Position numbers and translations under genes: made by a program. A DNA stretch of 64,000 nt from Diplonema papillatum (Eukaryota; Euglenozoa; Diplonemea; Diplonemida; Diplonemidae), in the NCBI GenBank assembly GCA_030068145.1, contig JAPJBO010000783.1, positions 1 to 64,000 on the forward strand, written 5' to 3'. Below the pieces are notes generated by a model. That model did no database searches, was not told where the DNA came from, and saw only the letters and a list, made by a program, of their open reading frames with translations. Of the stretch, positions 1 through 9,279 are shown one piece after another; the stretch's first letter is position 1, and each line of letters begins with the position of its first letter.

Positions 1-950
1 CTGCTGATCCTCTTGCTGCTCCTCTTGTTCCTGTGTTTGGTTTTGCTGCCTTGCCACTCTTGCTCCTGCTGCTGTTGCTGATTTCCCTGAAGCCAACAAC
101 ACAGTAACTGTTTACTTCCTGCTGATTTGCTGCTCACTGCTGTTTGTGCTGGTGCTGCTCTTGCTCCTGCTTCTCTTGTTGCCTTTCATCGAAGCTGTGA
201 AACTCTCTCAAAACCAAACACTGCAGTAAACGACCTTCCCCCCGAAATGGAAAGGCTTGCATTTTTCATCGAAGCCCCGATTCGCAAACTTCGTCTGTGT
301 TTTAATTTCCTGTTTAGGTTTCTTTGAAATGAAAGTTGCTGTCTGCCTTGCTGCTGCCTTGCTCCTCCTCTTGCTGCTCTTCTTGCTGCTACTCTTGCTC
401 CTGCTGCTGCCTTTCTCTGAAGCTGTGGAATTCTCGCAAAACCAAACACTGCAGTCAAGGACCTTCGCTTGCAAAGACTGCTTTCATTGCAAGCTCCGAT
501 TTCCTTCTTAAGCGCTTCAAACAAACTTCGCCTGTGTTTTGATTTTCTGTTTATGTTTATTTGAATTCAAAGCTCCTATCCTGTCTGCTGCCTTCTGTTG
601 GTGCTCTTCCTCCTGCTGATTAACCGCTGCTGTCTTGCTCTGGCTGCCTTGCTGCTGCTGCCTTGCCGCTGCTGCCTTGCTGCTGCTGCCTTGCTGCTGC
701 TGTCCTGCTGCCGCTCCTGCCTTGCCGCTGCTGTCTTGCCTTGCTGCTGCTGCCTTGCCGCTGCTGTCTTGCTTCTGCTGCTGCATTGCCGCGGCTGCCT
801 TGCCGTGGCTGCCTTGCTGCTGCTGCCTTGCTGCTGCTGCCTTGCTGCTGCTGCCTTGCTTCTACTGCTGCCTGCCTTGCTGCTGCTGCCTTGCTGCTGC
901 TGCTGCTTTCTTGCCGACCTTTTTTACGCCTGGGAAGAGTAGGTGCACAG
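1..950. repeat. CTG-rich minisatellite block
   Basis: Low-complexity DNA dominated by CTG/CTT triplets. A 12-bp unit close to GCCTTGCTGCTG is repeated from about 645 to 910. Two longer stretches (about 178-335 and 411-570) are diverged copies of each other about 233 bp apart; both contain a run reading CAAAACCAAACACTGCAG. Every frame is open for long distances and gives poly-Gln/Ala/Leu proteins, so the frames here are not gene evidence. Confidence 0.8.
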
Positions 951-1640
951 CTCGGAGGCCAGATACGAAGTTAGGGGCTTTCACCCACAGCAAAGGAACT
1001 GCTTGCCTTGGCCGCGTTTCGAAAAACACGTTTCCAGGGGACACCGCGAGGAGGTGGCAAGTCAGATTTTGTCCCCCAACCCCAAGACCACCCATTGAGA
1101 ATTCCGGGGCCTTTGATGGCCAGCTTCTTGGACTTCACGACCTCTCAGGAGCACTTTGCTAAAGGAACACCGAAAACGTGATAGGCAACTGTTGCATGTC
1201 GAAATGGGGGGGCACGTTCTCCCGAAGTTGCGACCCTTGAAAGAACGTCGTTCGTAGGAGCTTCGAATTCCTGTGACGGTTTCGTTGGATGCATCGGTCA
1301 AAATATCAACAAAAATATGTACCCATAGCTCTGTCAGAACCTTTTCGCTGAATCGGAACTTCACATACCTTGACTGCTTCCACACGAACTCTCGAACACC
1401 AGATTTTTCAAGCACAACTCCGACCCGAACCATCTTGTGAATTTCTTTTCTTCTTCTAGTTCCTGTTTGCGTTGTGTGTGCTGAATCCTGTTTTCTTTCG
1501 AGTCGGCCTCTTCACACAAGAGGCCGAACCTGGACAAGAAGGCCCACATCGAAGCACTAAGAATCCATCAAATGCACGAGGGGGCCCGCAGGGCCACCGA
1601 GTGCGGGTTTGCGGGTTTGCGGGCGTAAAGGGGACCACTT
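950..1640. repeat. Diverged copy of the 4.3-kb-unit tail
   Basis: This stretch is a diverged relative of 8620-9280 and 12895-13555. Shared landmarks in the same order are a GAACACCRCGAGGAGGTG-type run near 1035, GTCGAAATGGGG near 1198, GAAAGAACGTCGTTCG near 1240, GATGCATCGGTCAAAA near 1290, and the final GGGCCACCGAGTGCGG (about 1590) followed by GGGTTTGC octamers. The AlkB frame on the minus strand terminates inside its end, so it may be the 3' tail of the element that carries AlkB. Confidence 0.65.
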
Positions 1641-2873
1641 TCTCTTTTTTCCCACCCGTGCCGTTGGGGTTCTGCGGGGGGCGGGAGTGTCCCCGGGGAC
1701 CCTGCCTTTGTCCGCAAACCCGCGGTCCTGGGCCCGTGCCGCGTTCGTCGCACCCCCTCGTTGGTGCTCCCCCTTTTCGGTCCTCCCCGGCTTGCCTGGC
1801 GGGAGACCTTCGGCCCGTTCTGTGGGGCGCCTTGAGCAGGGAGCACCAAACTCGGGGTGCGGCGGGGCGTCGGGTTTGGGGGTCTGGGCAACCCTCCCCT
1901 CGGGGGGCGGGGCCAAAAATCGGGGGGGGGTGGGGTGCGCCTTTCCGTCGTCCCCCCGGATCCCTGGTTGGTGCTCCACCTCCACTTTCCTCCCCGGCTT
2001 TCGGCTTGCGGCCCTGCCTGGCGGGAGCCCGCGGTTCTCGTTTCCGCTCTGCCTAGGTGGAGCACCAACCTGGGCGGCCGGGGGGTGGGGGGCCGCGTCG
2101 AGTGGGGGGCCCTGTCTCCCTTCTCCCTCCTCGCGCTTGTCTGTGGGCCGGCGCGGCGGCACGCCTGCATCGCCGGGGGGCGGGCGGGGGGCATCCCACC
2201 CCTGCACCTCCAGCCCGGACCTGGGCGACCTGGCCGGTGGCACCCTTCTGTATGTACCTTGAGCCCGGTCGGTGGGGCGTTTCGTCCTAGGAGCTCCGAC
2301 TGTGGGGTGCGACGGGGCATCGGCCGAGGGCTGGGAGGGATCGTGGGAGAGTGGTCGGGCCCCCCCGCGCACCGACCTGTAGGTCAGCGAGACCCGGGGC
2401 TGTGTGACGTCGGCGGGACGAATCCCGTGCGTCCACAGGCACCTGGCCTCGCCTTCCATATGGCACAGGGTGCCGACTGGCAGGGGGGTCCTCACCCTCC
2501 GCCCCCCCCTCTCCCACTCCATGACCGTGTCGCTCAAGAGCGACACGGTCGCGACCTTCGGGCCCAGCTCTCGCTGGTCCGTGTGGGGGGCGATCCCTAC
2601 CCCCTCCCGGTACCAGTTGACCAGCAACTGGTCCGGCTCCCACCCCAGGCGGCCATGGATGAGGTCCGCCACTTCTTTGAGCGGCCCTTCAGGGATCCCC
2701 TCCGCCAGCTTAAGCGGGGATCTGCCTTGTCTGTAGGCATATCCCCACTGCTGGGTTCGTCTGCCCCCCAGCCTCCCCCAGGGGGCCCCGGGTCCGAGCT
2801 CCGGCGCCTGGCTCAGTCTCTCCAGAAGGCCCCGGGGGACCGTCTGGAAACTGAGCCCCGGGATGAGCGCCAT
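1557..2873 (-). CDS. AlkB-like 2-oxoglutarate/Fe(II) dioxygenase
   Basis: An uninterrupted frame of about 438 residues. The first ATG is at 2873; an upstream GTG at 2903 extends it by ten residues. Residues 1-170 form an AlkB-type double-stranded beta-helix: the iron ligands are seen as H97-x-D99 (motif PHTDQ) and H149 (WTHGI), with the 2-oxoglutarate-binding R-x5-R at 160-166 (RVSLTYR). NWYREG before the HxD motif is also typical. AlkB proteins demethylate alkylated nucleic acid bases or proteins. Residues 170-438 are Pro/Arg-rich low complexity with a degenerate repeat around GAP...RRPTERA. The last residues are encoded by a repeat. A reverse-transcriptase scrap lies upstream on the same strand, so I infer a retroelement cargo gene rather than a cellular AlkB homologue. 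The domain call is firm; that the frame is expressed is not. Confidence 0.72.
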   Translation of the reverse strand: MALIPGLSFQTVPRGLLERLSQAPELGPGAPWGRLGGRRTQQWGYAYRQGRSPLKLAEGIPEGPLKEVADLIHGRLGWEPDQLLVNWYREGVGIAPHTDQRELGPKVATVSLLSDTVMEWERGGRRVRTPLPVGTLCHMEGEARCLWTHGIRPADVTQPRVSLTYRSVRGGARPLSHDPSQPSADAPSHPTVGAPRTKRPTDRAQGTYRRVPPARSPRSGLEVQGWDAPRPPPGDAGVPPRRPTDKREEGEGRQGPPLDAAPHPPAAQVGAPPRQSGNENRGLPPGRAASRKPGRKVEVEHQPGIRGDDGKAHPTPPRFLAPPPEGRVAQTPKPDAPPHPEFGAPCSRRPTERAEGLPPGKPGRTEKGEHQRGGATNAARAQDRGFADKGRVPGDTPAPRRTPTARVGKKRKWSPLRPQTRKPALGGPAGPLVHLMDS

Positions 2874-2905
2874 GCTCGACGGCTCGCGGGGGTCTGCCGC
2901 CACTC

Positions 2906-3586
2906 TTGTGGGGGGGGTTGGTTGTGGGCTCTAACGCGGAGACCCTGACCTCCAGCGCGAGCGGGGACAAGAAAGAGAGAAGAAAAGGAGGGGGACTGCC
3001 GCCCCCTCCGCCTGCTGCCTTCGAGCGCCCGAACGAGGGCGTCGGCCGTTCGGTGGCCCGGAGAACTGCGCCAGGTGCCGCGCTGGCGCTGGTGCTGGCG
3101 CTGGTGCTGCTGGCGCTGGTGCAGCTGGCGCTGGTGCAGCTGGCGCCGGTGCGGGGTTGGCGCTGCTGTCGCTGGTGTCGTGCTGCTGGCGCTGGTGCTG
3201 CTGGTGCAGGGGCGGGCTGGCGCGGGTGCCGGTGCCAAAGCGGGGGGCCGGTGGCGGTGTTGGCCCCGGCGCCCGCTGCGCGTCTGCGCCGGGTGTGTGG
3301 CCGGCCCGCTGTTGTAGGAGCCCTTAGCCGGGGCTGGTGCTGGTGCTGGCTGGCCCGCCGGGGCAGGCGGCGTCCGCGGGCGAGCGTCTGCCGCCGGAAG
3401 TTCTTTGCACACCCCTCCGGGGGGTGCGGGCCTCAAGCGCGCCGGAACGATGGCGCTGGCCGCTGTCAGGCGGCCCTTCCCCGGCTCAGGGGCAGGCGGA
3501 GAGCACGGTTGCGCGGTCGGGCGCACGGCACCAGCTAAACGTAACGCACCCCTGGCGGCTGCTGGAGCTGCTGCTGCTGCTGCTGG

Positions 3587-3619
<33 letters not shown>

Positions 3620-3780
3620 CGCTCCTGCTGCTGCAGCTGCTGCTGGTGTTGCAGTTGCTGCTGCTGCCGCTGCTGTGGCCGCGGCTGCTGGTGCTGCTGC
3701 TGCTGGTGCTGGGGCTGCAGCTGCTGGGGCGGGTTTGCGGGGGGGTCCGGGATGTGCGCCCGGCGCCGCCCTCACCACCG
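2906..3780. repeat. GCTGGTGCTGGC-type low-complexity DNA
   Basis: Very GC-rich, imperfect trinucleotide and hexanucleotide repeats (GCTGGC, GCTGCTGGT) that give Ala/Pro-rich or Leu-rich translations on both strands. It lies between the AlkB frame and the RT fragment. I see no domain in any frame. Confidence 0.7.
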
Positions 3781-4045
3781 TCTGCCCCTGGGGATGGAGC
3801 TTCTATCACGCCTTTCTGCTTCGCCCGCTTCGCTCTAGTCCCACGGGGGGCTCCCGGGACCCGCGGGGCTACCGCCCTCCTTTCTCCTTCTCCTTCTGTC
3901 TGCCGCCGCCTGGGTGTCGGCGTCGTCCGATACAGAACTCGCCCGCTTCTCCCCGGCGAGGGGGCGCGCACGGGGCGCGGCTTGGGGGGGGGTGTTGTGT
4001 GTAGCCCTCTCTGGGATGAGAGGGTGTCGGCGGCGGTTGTTTCTT

Positions 4046-4267
4046 TCACCGGGGGGACCGGTACCGCTTTCCGCACGAACCCGAGGGAGGTCCGCGGGTG
4101 ACCACGTGGCTGTCCTGCGCCCTGAGGGAGGACGGGCCGGCCCCCGAGCCTCTCGGAAACTCTTTTATCGCGCTGAGCACTGCGTCCTCAGGCACCGAGA
4201 GCGGGTCCCCGGCCTCCAGCCCTGCCGGCCCCTCCAATAAAGTACAGAAACTGTCTATCTCTTCCAA
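4046..4267 (-). pseudogene. Non-LTR reverse transcriptase N-terminal fragment
   Basis: The minus-strand translation contains LSVPEDAVLSAIKEFPRGSG followed by AGPSSLRAQ. This matches the region just before the RT fingers of non-LTR retrotransposons, where the usual pattern is an acidic residue, V, AI, then F-P-x-G-S-x-G-P-x-G-L-R-x-Q. No palm motif follows in any frame before the low-complexity block, so this is a scrap. It lies upstream of, and on the same strand as, the AlkB frame. Confidence 0.5.
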
Positions 4268-4356
4268 TCAGGCTTGGCAACACAGGACCCCCAAAGAACG
4301 CGCAGAATGGGAAGCAAAAGGATGAGTGGTGGGAGTCCAATAAAGTACAGAAACTG
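4233..4356. repeat. Pair of 21-bp direct repeats containing AATAAA
   Basis: A 21-bp sequence beginning TCCAATAAAGTACAGAAACT occurs perfectly at 4233-4253 and again at 4336-4356. It could be a target-site duplication or a duplicated polyadenylation region. The second copy abuts the inverted MULE-tail element. Confidence 0.8.
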
Positions 4357-5060
4357 GGCCCGAAATTTGCGTTTTTTGCGGAGTTTCTCAGCCCCCCGGA
4401 GAAATACCGGAGGGGGGGGCGGCGGGAAAAGGCTGCCCCAGGGCGGCCCCCCCCCGTGCTGGGCCCCGGGTACGAGGCCAGAACAGTTTACACCCGAACT
4501 TAGCTTCGCCCGGACTTTGTTTCGCCCGAACTTAGCTTCACCCGAGCTTTTGCTTCGCCGAACTTTGCTTCACCCTAACTTTGCTCACCCGAACTTAGCT
4601 TCGCCGAACTTTGTTTCGCCCGACCACTTTGTTTCAGCGGCCGAACTTTGTTTCGCACCGAACTTTGTTTCGCCCGAACTTTGTTTCGCCCGAACTTTGC
4701 TTCACCCGAACTTGCTTCGCCGAACTTTGCTTCACCAGAACTTAGCTTCGCCCGAACTTTGCCTCACCCGAACTTAGCTTCGCCGACTTTGTTCTTCCGA
4801 TCTTAGCTTCACCAGAAGTCCGACTTTCTTCACCCCAGAACTTAGCTTCGCCCGGGACTTTGTTTCGCCCGAACTTAGCTTCACCTTCGCCGAACTTTGC
4901 ATTCACCAGAACTTTGCTCACCCGAACTTAGCTTCGCTCCCGAACTTTGCTTCGCCCGAACTTTGTTTCGCCCGAAACTTAGCTTCACCCGAAACATTGC
5001 TTCACCAGAACTTAGCATTGCCCGAACTTAGCTTCGCCCGAACTTTGCTGTTCCCCGAAT
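4357..5060 (-). mobile_element. MULE-tail element, inverted copy
   Basis: Positions about 4360-4490 are the reverse complement of about 60376-60511 (shared GCGTTTTTTGCGGAGTTTCT near 4370 and the GC-rich block after it). They are followed by about 570 bp of degenerate 15-17-bp repeats of the type GAACTTAGCTTCGCCC. The same tail follows the MULE transposase gene at 23608-23960 and forms most of 59520-60380, both in the opposite orientation. There is no coding capacity. Confidence 0.75.
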
Positions 5061-5500
5061 TTAACCTGCTGCCTCCAGTCTCGCCCACGCGCCGGCCTTA
5101 GCCGAAGCGCACGTACTTATAAAACTCAAAAAAAAAAATTCAATAGGGTCCCCTACAGAAATCCGCGAAATAGCCTATAACCAGTCCAGGTGTCAGGATT
5201 GGTCGGGTTTGCAGCACAGGTTTGTAACGTTTTTGTGCACCGCACCAACGACTCTCAAACTTTCTTACAGGTACTGCTTTGAAGAATCCAGGGGCAGTCC
5301 GCAAACCCGAAAAAATTAAAGGAAGAATTCGACATACTGTACTCACACTCTTGTGGCTTCCCCCTTTTGCGCATCGCTTCATCGATTCATTGCTTCATCT
5401 ATTGCTTTGCGTTCTTTGTTGACTTCTTGTGCAGCAAGCTGGACCCTAAGTGCAATGCAAACAACACACCTTTCGTTCTGCCACTGTTTGTTGTAGGTGC
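5061..5500. other. Spacer without recognised genes
   Basis: I see no convincing coding sequence. It holds an A-rich run near 5130 and a GCAAACCCG motif near 5300 that resembles the octamer repeats elsewhere. Confidence 0.5.
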
Positions 5501-8500
5501 TGTTGATGCTGTTGATGCTGTTGATGCTGTTGATGCTGTTGATGCTGTTGATGCTGTTGATGCTGTTGCTGCTGTTGCTGCTGTTGCTGCTGTTGCTGCT
5601 GTTGCTGCTGTTGCTGCTGTTGCTGCTGTTGCTGCTGTTGCTGCTGTTGCTGCTGTTGCTGCTGTTGGTGCTGTTGGTGCTGTTGGTGCTGTTGGTGCTG
5701 TTGGTGCTGTTGGTGCTGTTGGTGCTGTTGGTGCTGTTGGTGCTGTTGGTGCTGTTGGTGCTGTTGGTGCTGTTGGTGCTGTTGGTGCTGTTGGTGCTGT
5801 TGATGCTGTTGGTGCTGTTGGTGCTGTTGTTAAACTTGGGCAATGGTATGTGTTTGTTTCTGCTTCCTGACTCCTGCTGACGCTCCCCCCTCATCTTCTG
5901 ATTCTCTATCTGCTGCCCCTGCTGCTGCCAGCTGTTACCCTGGCTGCCCCTCCTAGCTGATGCTCATCTTGCTTATTCCCCTGTTGATGCAGCTGCTGCT
6001 GCTCCTCTATCTGCTGCCCCTCTAGCTGCTGCTCCTCCAGCTGCTCCTGTCTTGCCTCCAGTGGTTGCTCATCTTGCTTCCTTCTTGCTGCTGCTCCTCG
6101 AGCTGCTGCTCATCTTCCTTCTTCCCTCTTGCTGTAGCTCTTCCTCCTGCTTCTGCTCCTCTATCTGCTGCCCCTCTAGCTGTTCTATCCTCTAGCTGCT
6201 GCTCATCTTGCTTCTTTCTCTCTTGCTGCAGCTCTTCCTCCTGCTTCTGCTCCTCTTTCTGTTGCCCCTCTAGCTGTTTTATCCTAGCTGCTGCTCCTCT
6301 AGCTGCTACTCATCTTGCTTCTTCCCTCTTTGCTGCTCCTCGAGCTGCTCCTCATCTTGCTGCTGCTCATCTTCCTTCTTCCCTCTTGCTGTAGCTCTTC
6401 CTCCTGCTTCTGCTCCTCTATCTGCTGCCCCTCTAGCTGTTCTATCCTCTAGCTGCTGCTCATCTTACTTCTTTCTCTCTTTTTGCTGCAGCTCTTCCTC
6501 CTGCTTCTGCTCCTCTATCTGCTGCCCCTCTAGCTGTTCTATCCTCTAGCTGCTGCTCATCTTGCTTCTTTCCTCTTGCTGCTGCTCCTCGAGCTGCTGC
6601 TCATCTTGTTCCTGCTCATCTTCCTTCTTCCCCTCTTGCTGTAGCTTTTCCTCTGCTTCTGCTCCTCCATCTGCTGCTCCTCTAGCTGCTCCTTTCTTGC
6701 CTCTAGCTGCTGCTCATCTTGCTTCTTTCCTCTTGCTGCTGCTCCTCGAGCTGCTGCTCATCTTGCTCCGGCTCGTCTTCCTTCTCCCCCTCTTGCTGTA
6801 GCTCTTCCTCCTGCTTCTGCTCCTCTACCTGCTGCCCTTCTAGCAGTTCTATCATCTAGCTGCTGCTCCTCTTGCTTCTTCCTCTTGCTGCTCCTCCTCT
6901 ATCTGCTGCCCCTCTAGCTGTTTTATCTTCTAGCTGCTGCTCCTCCTGTCTGCTGCTCATCACGCTACGGCTCGATAGCAAGACCTCAAATTCCCAAAGA
7001 GTCGCGTCTGAATGATAAAGAGCGGCGCAAGAACGACTGCAACTGTGGGCGGCAATGACAGATGACAGATGAACGGAGCTAGACCACAAATGTCCAAAGA
7101 GCCATGCCCGACTGACAGCAAACGGCCAAAGTGCGGTACGAGAACGACTGCAAATGTCCATAACACCTGTCTTTTTTTCCTTCAAGGACAGCAGATGACC
7201 GCAGAACGGTACCAGAATGACAGCCAATGTCCAAGGAGCGGCACCAGAACGACTGCAGATCGCCAGGGATTGCCCCAAGAATGACAGCCATTGACCAATG
7301 AACAGCGTTAGAATTACACAAATGCCCATGAGCCACGCCTGAATGACAGTGAACGGGCAAAAGAGCGGCGCTAGAACGACTGCAATGGCCAAACTACGGA
7401 ACGAGAACGACTGCAACTGGCCGGAGATCGCCCAGGAAGGACAGCCAATGACCAAAGAGCGGCACCAGAATGACAGTGAACGGCCATAGAGCGGTACCAG
7501 AACGACTGTGCCAGAATGCCAGCCAATGGCCAAGGAATGCGCCAGAACGACTGCAGATTGCCAGAGATCGCCCCCAGAATGACAGCCAATGACCCGCAAG
7601 CGGCACTAGAATGACTGCCTATGACCAACGAACGGCGCTAAAATGACCACAAATGCCCATGAGTCACACCTGAATGACGGACCAAGAGCGGCGCTGAAAC
7701 GACTGCAATGGCCAAACTGCGGAACGAGAACGACTACAACTGGCCGGAGATCGCCCAGGAAGGACAGCCAATGACCAACGAGCGGTACCAGAATGACAGT
7801 GAACGGCCATCGAGCGGTACCAGAACGACTGTGCCAGAATGCCAGCAAATGGCCAAGGAGCGGCGCCAGAACGACTCCCAATGACCAAAGAATGCCGCCA
7901 GAACGACTACAAATGCCCATAGAGCCTGAATGACGGCGGTCGGCCAAAGAGCGGCGCTAGAACGACTGCAAATGTCCAAAGAACGGCGCTTGAACGACTG
8001 CAAATTGCCCAAGAGCAGCGCCAGCATGACTGAAAATGGCCAAACTGCGGCGCGAGAACGACTGCAACAGGCTGGAGACCGCCCAGGAATGACAGCCAAT
8101 GACCAAAGAGCGGCACCAGAATGACAGTGAACAGCCACAGAGTGGTACGAGAACGACTGCAAATGTCTAAATCACCTTGCTTGAGGGACGGCAAATGACC
8201 GCAGAACGGTGCCAGACTGACAGCCAATGACCAGCAAGCGGCACCAGAATGACTGCCAACGACCAAAGAACAGAGCTAGAATGACCACAAATGCCCAAAG
8301 AGCCGCGCCTGAATGACAGCGAACCGCCAAAGAGCGGTACTAGAGCGACTGCAAATGTCCAAAGCACCTTTGTTTGAAGGACGGCAAATGACTGCAGAAC
8401 GGTGCCAGATTGACAGCCAATGGCCAAGGATTGGCACCAGAACGACTGCCAATCGCCAGAGATCGTTCCAACAATGACAGCCAATGAATGACCAGCAAGC

Positions 8501-9279
8501 GGCACCAGAATTAACGAACAGCGTGACACGTGAATGGTATCGTTTGGCTGAACAGGAAACTGTCCAAACCTGTCAAAGAATCCTGATCAATCATCAGGCA
8601 AAGACAGTTGGATAAACAACAAAGACTGCCTGCGTCGGCCGCGCTTGCAGCGCGTTTCCGAGGAACACCACGAGGAGGTGCAGGTCAGATTTTTGTCCCT
8701 CATGTCAAAAACAAGCAATGAGCCATCGTCTGGACTTCGAAGCGGAGGATGATGAGGAATATCCTTTGTGTGACTCTTGATCCCTTTGAAGAGTTTCCTG
8801 CAGTTCACAGCGCCACCTTGCCAAAGGAGCTCTCAACAATGCGATGAGTGCCCCTGATGTCGAAATGGGGAAGAAGTTCCGATCTTCGAAAGAACGTCGT
8901 TCGTCTGTACTTCGAATTCCTGTGAGGGTTTCTTCAGATGCATCGGTCAAAACCATCATCAATTTGAGCACGCACACCGCTCTCTGCACTTGTTCACTTA
9001 ATCGCAAAAAAAATGGCATACTTCATTGTTTCCGGTGGGCGCCAAAACAACCGGCATTGAACCTCGTCACCCCGCCATCTTTTATTTTGGTGTCATGTTC
9101 TTCCGGTTGTTTTTATTACCTTTTTTGTCGTTTCAATTTGAATGGTTTCAACTTCTTCTTGCTCGAGTCGGGCCTCCCATAGATGAGAGGCCCCCTTTCC
9201 TGGACAAGACGGCCGCCTTCTTTCAAAGGTTCGGGATTCACGAGGGGGCCCGCTAGGGCCACCGAGTGCGGGTTTGCGG
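5500..9279. repeat. Tandem 4.275-kb unit, copy 1
   Basis: First of two head-to-tail copies; corresponding landmarks lie 4,275 bp apart (for example 7664 and 11939, 7930 and 12205). Internal order: a 9-bp microsatellite GTTGATGCT, then GTTGCTGCT, then GTTGGTGCT (5505-5830); a pyrimidine-rich block of CTGCTGCTC and CATCTTGCTTC repeats (5880-6960); an array of roughly 32-bp units (6960-8530); and a unique-looking tail (8530-9279) ending in GGGCCACCGAGTGCGG. Long frames here are products of the repeats. Confidence 0.85.
6960..8530. repeat. About 32-bp minisatellite array (copy 1)
   Basis: A degenerate repeat alternating variants of CAGAATGACAGCCAATGACC and AAAGAGCGGCGCTAGAACGA. Translations on the minus strand give recurring Cys/Arg-Ser-Leu-Trp patterns in every frame, as expected from a unit whose length is not a multiple of three. 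The same array recurs at 11236-12805. Confidence 0.75.

Noticed and set aside
2813-3778. Ala/Pro-rich 321-residue minus frame upstream of AlkB
   Set aside because: Product of GCTGGTGCTGGC repeats and in a different phase from the AlkB frame.
5367-5894. Long open frames giving Ala-Val, Leu-Leu-Val or Asn-Ser-Thr repeats
   Set aside because: They are translations of the 9-bp GTTGNTGCT microsatellite in different frames and strands.
6960-8530. CRISPR-like array
   Set aside because: Units are degenerate and contiguous, with no constant repeat and unique spacers, and the genome is eukaryotic.
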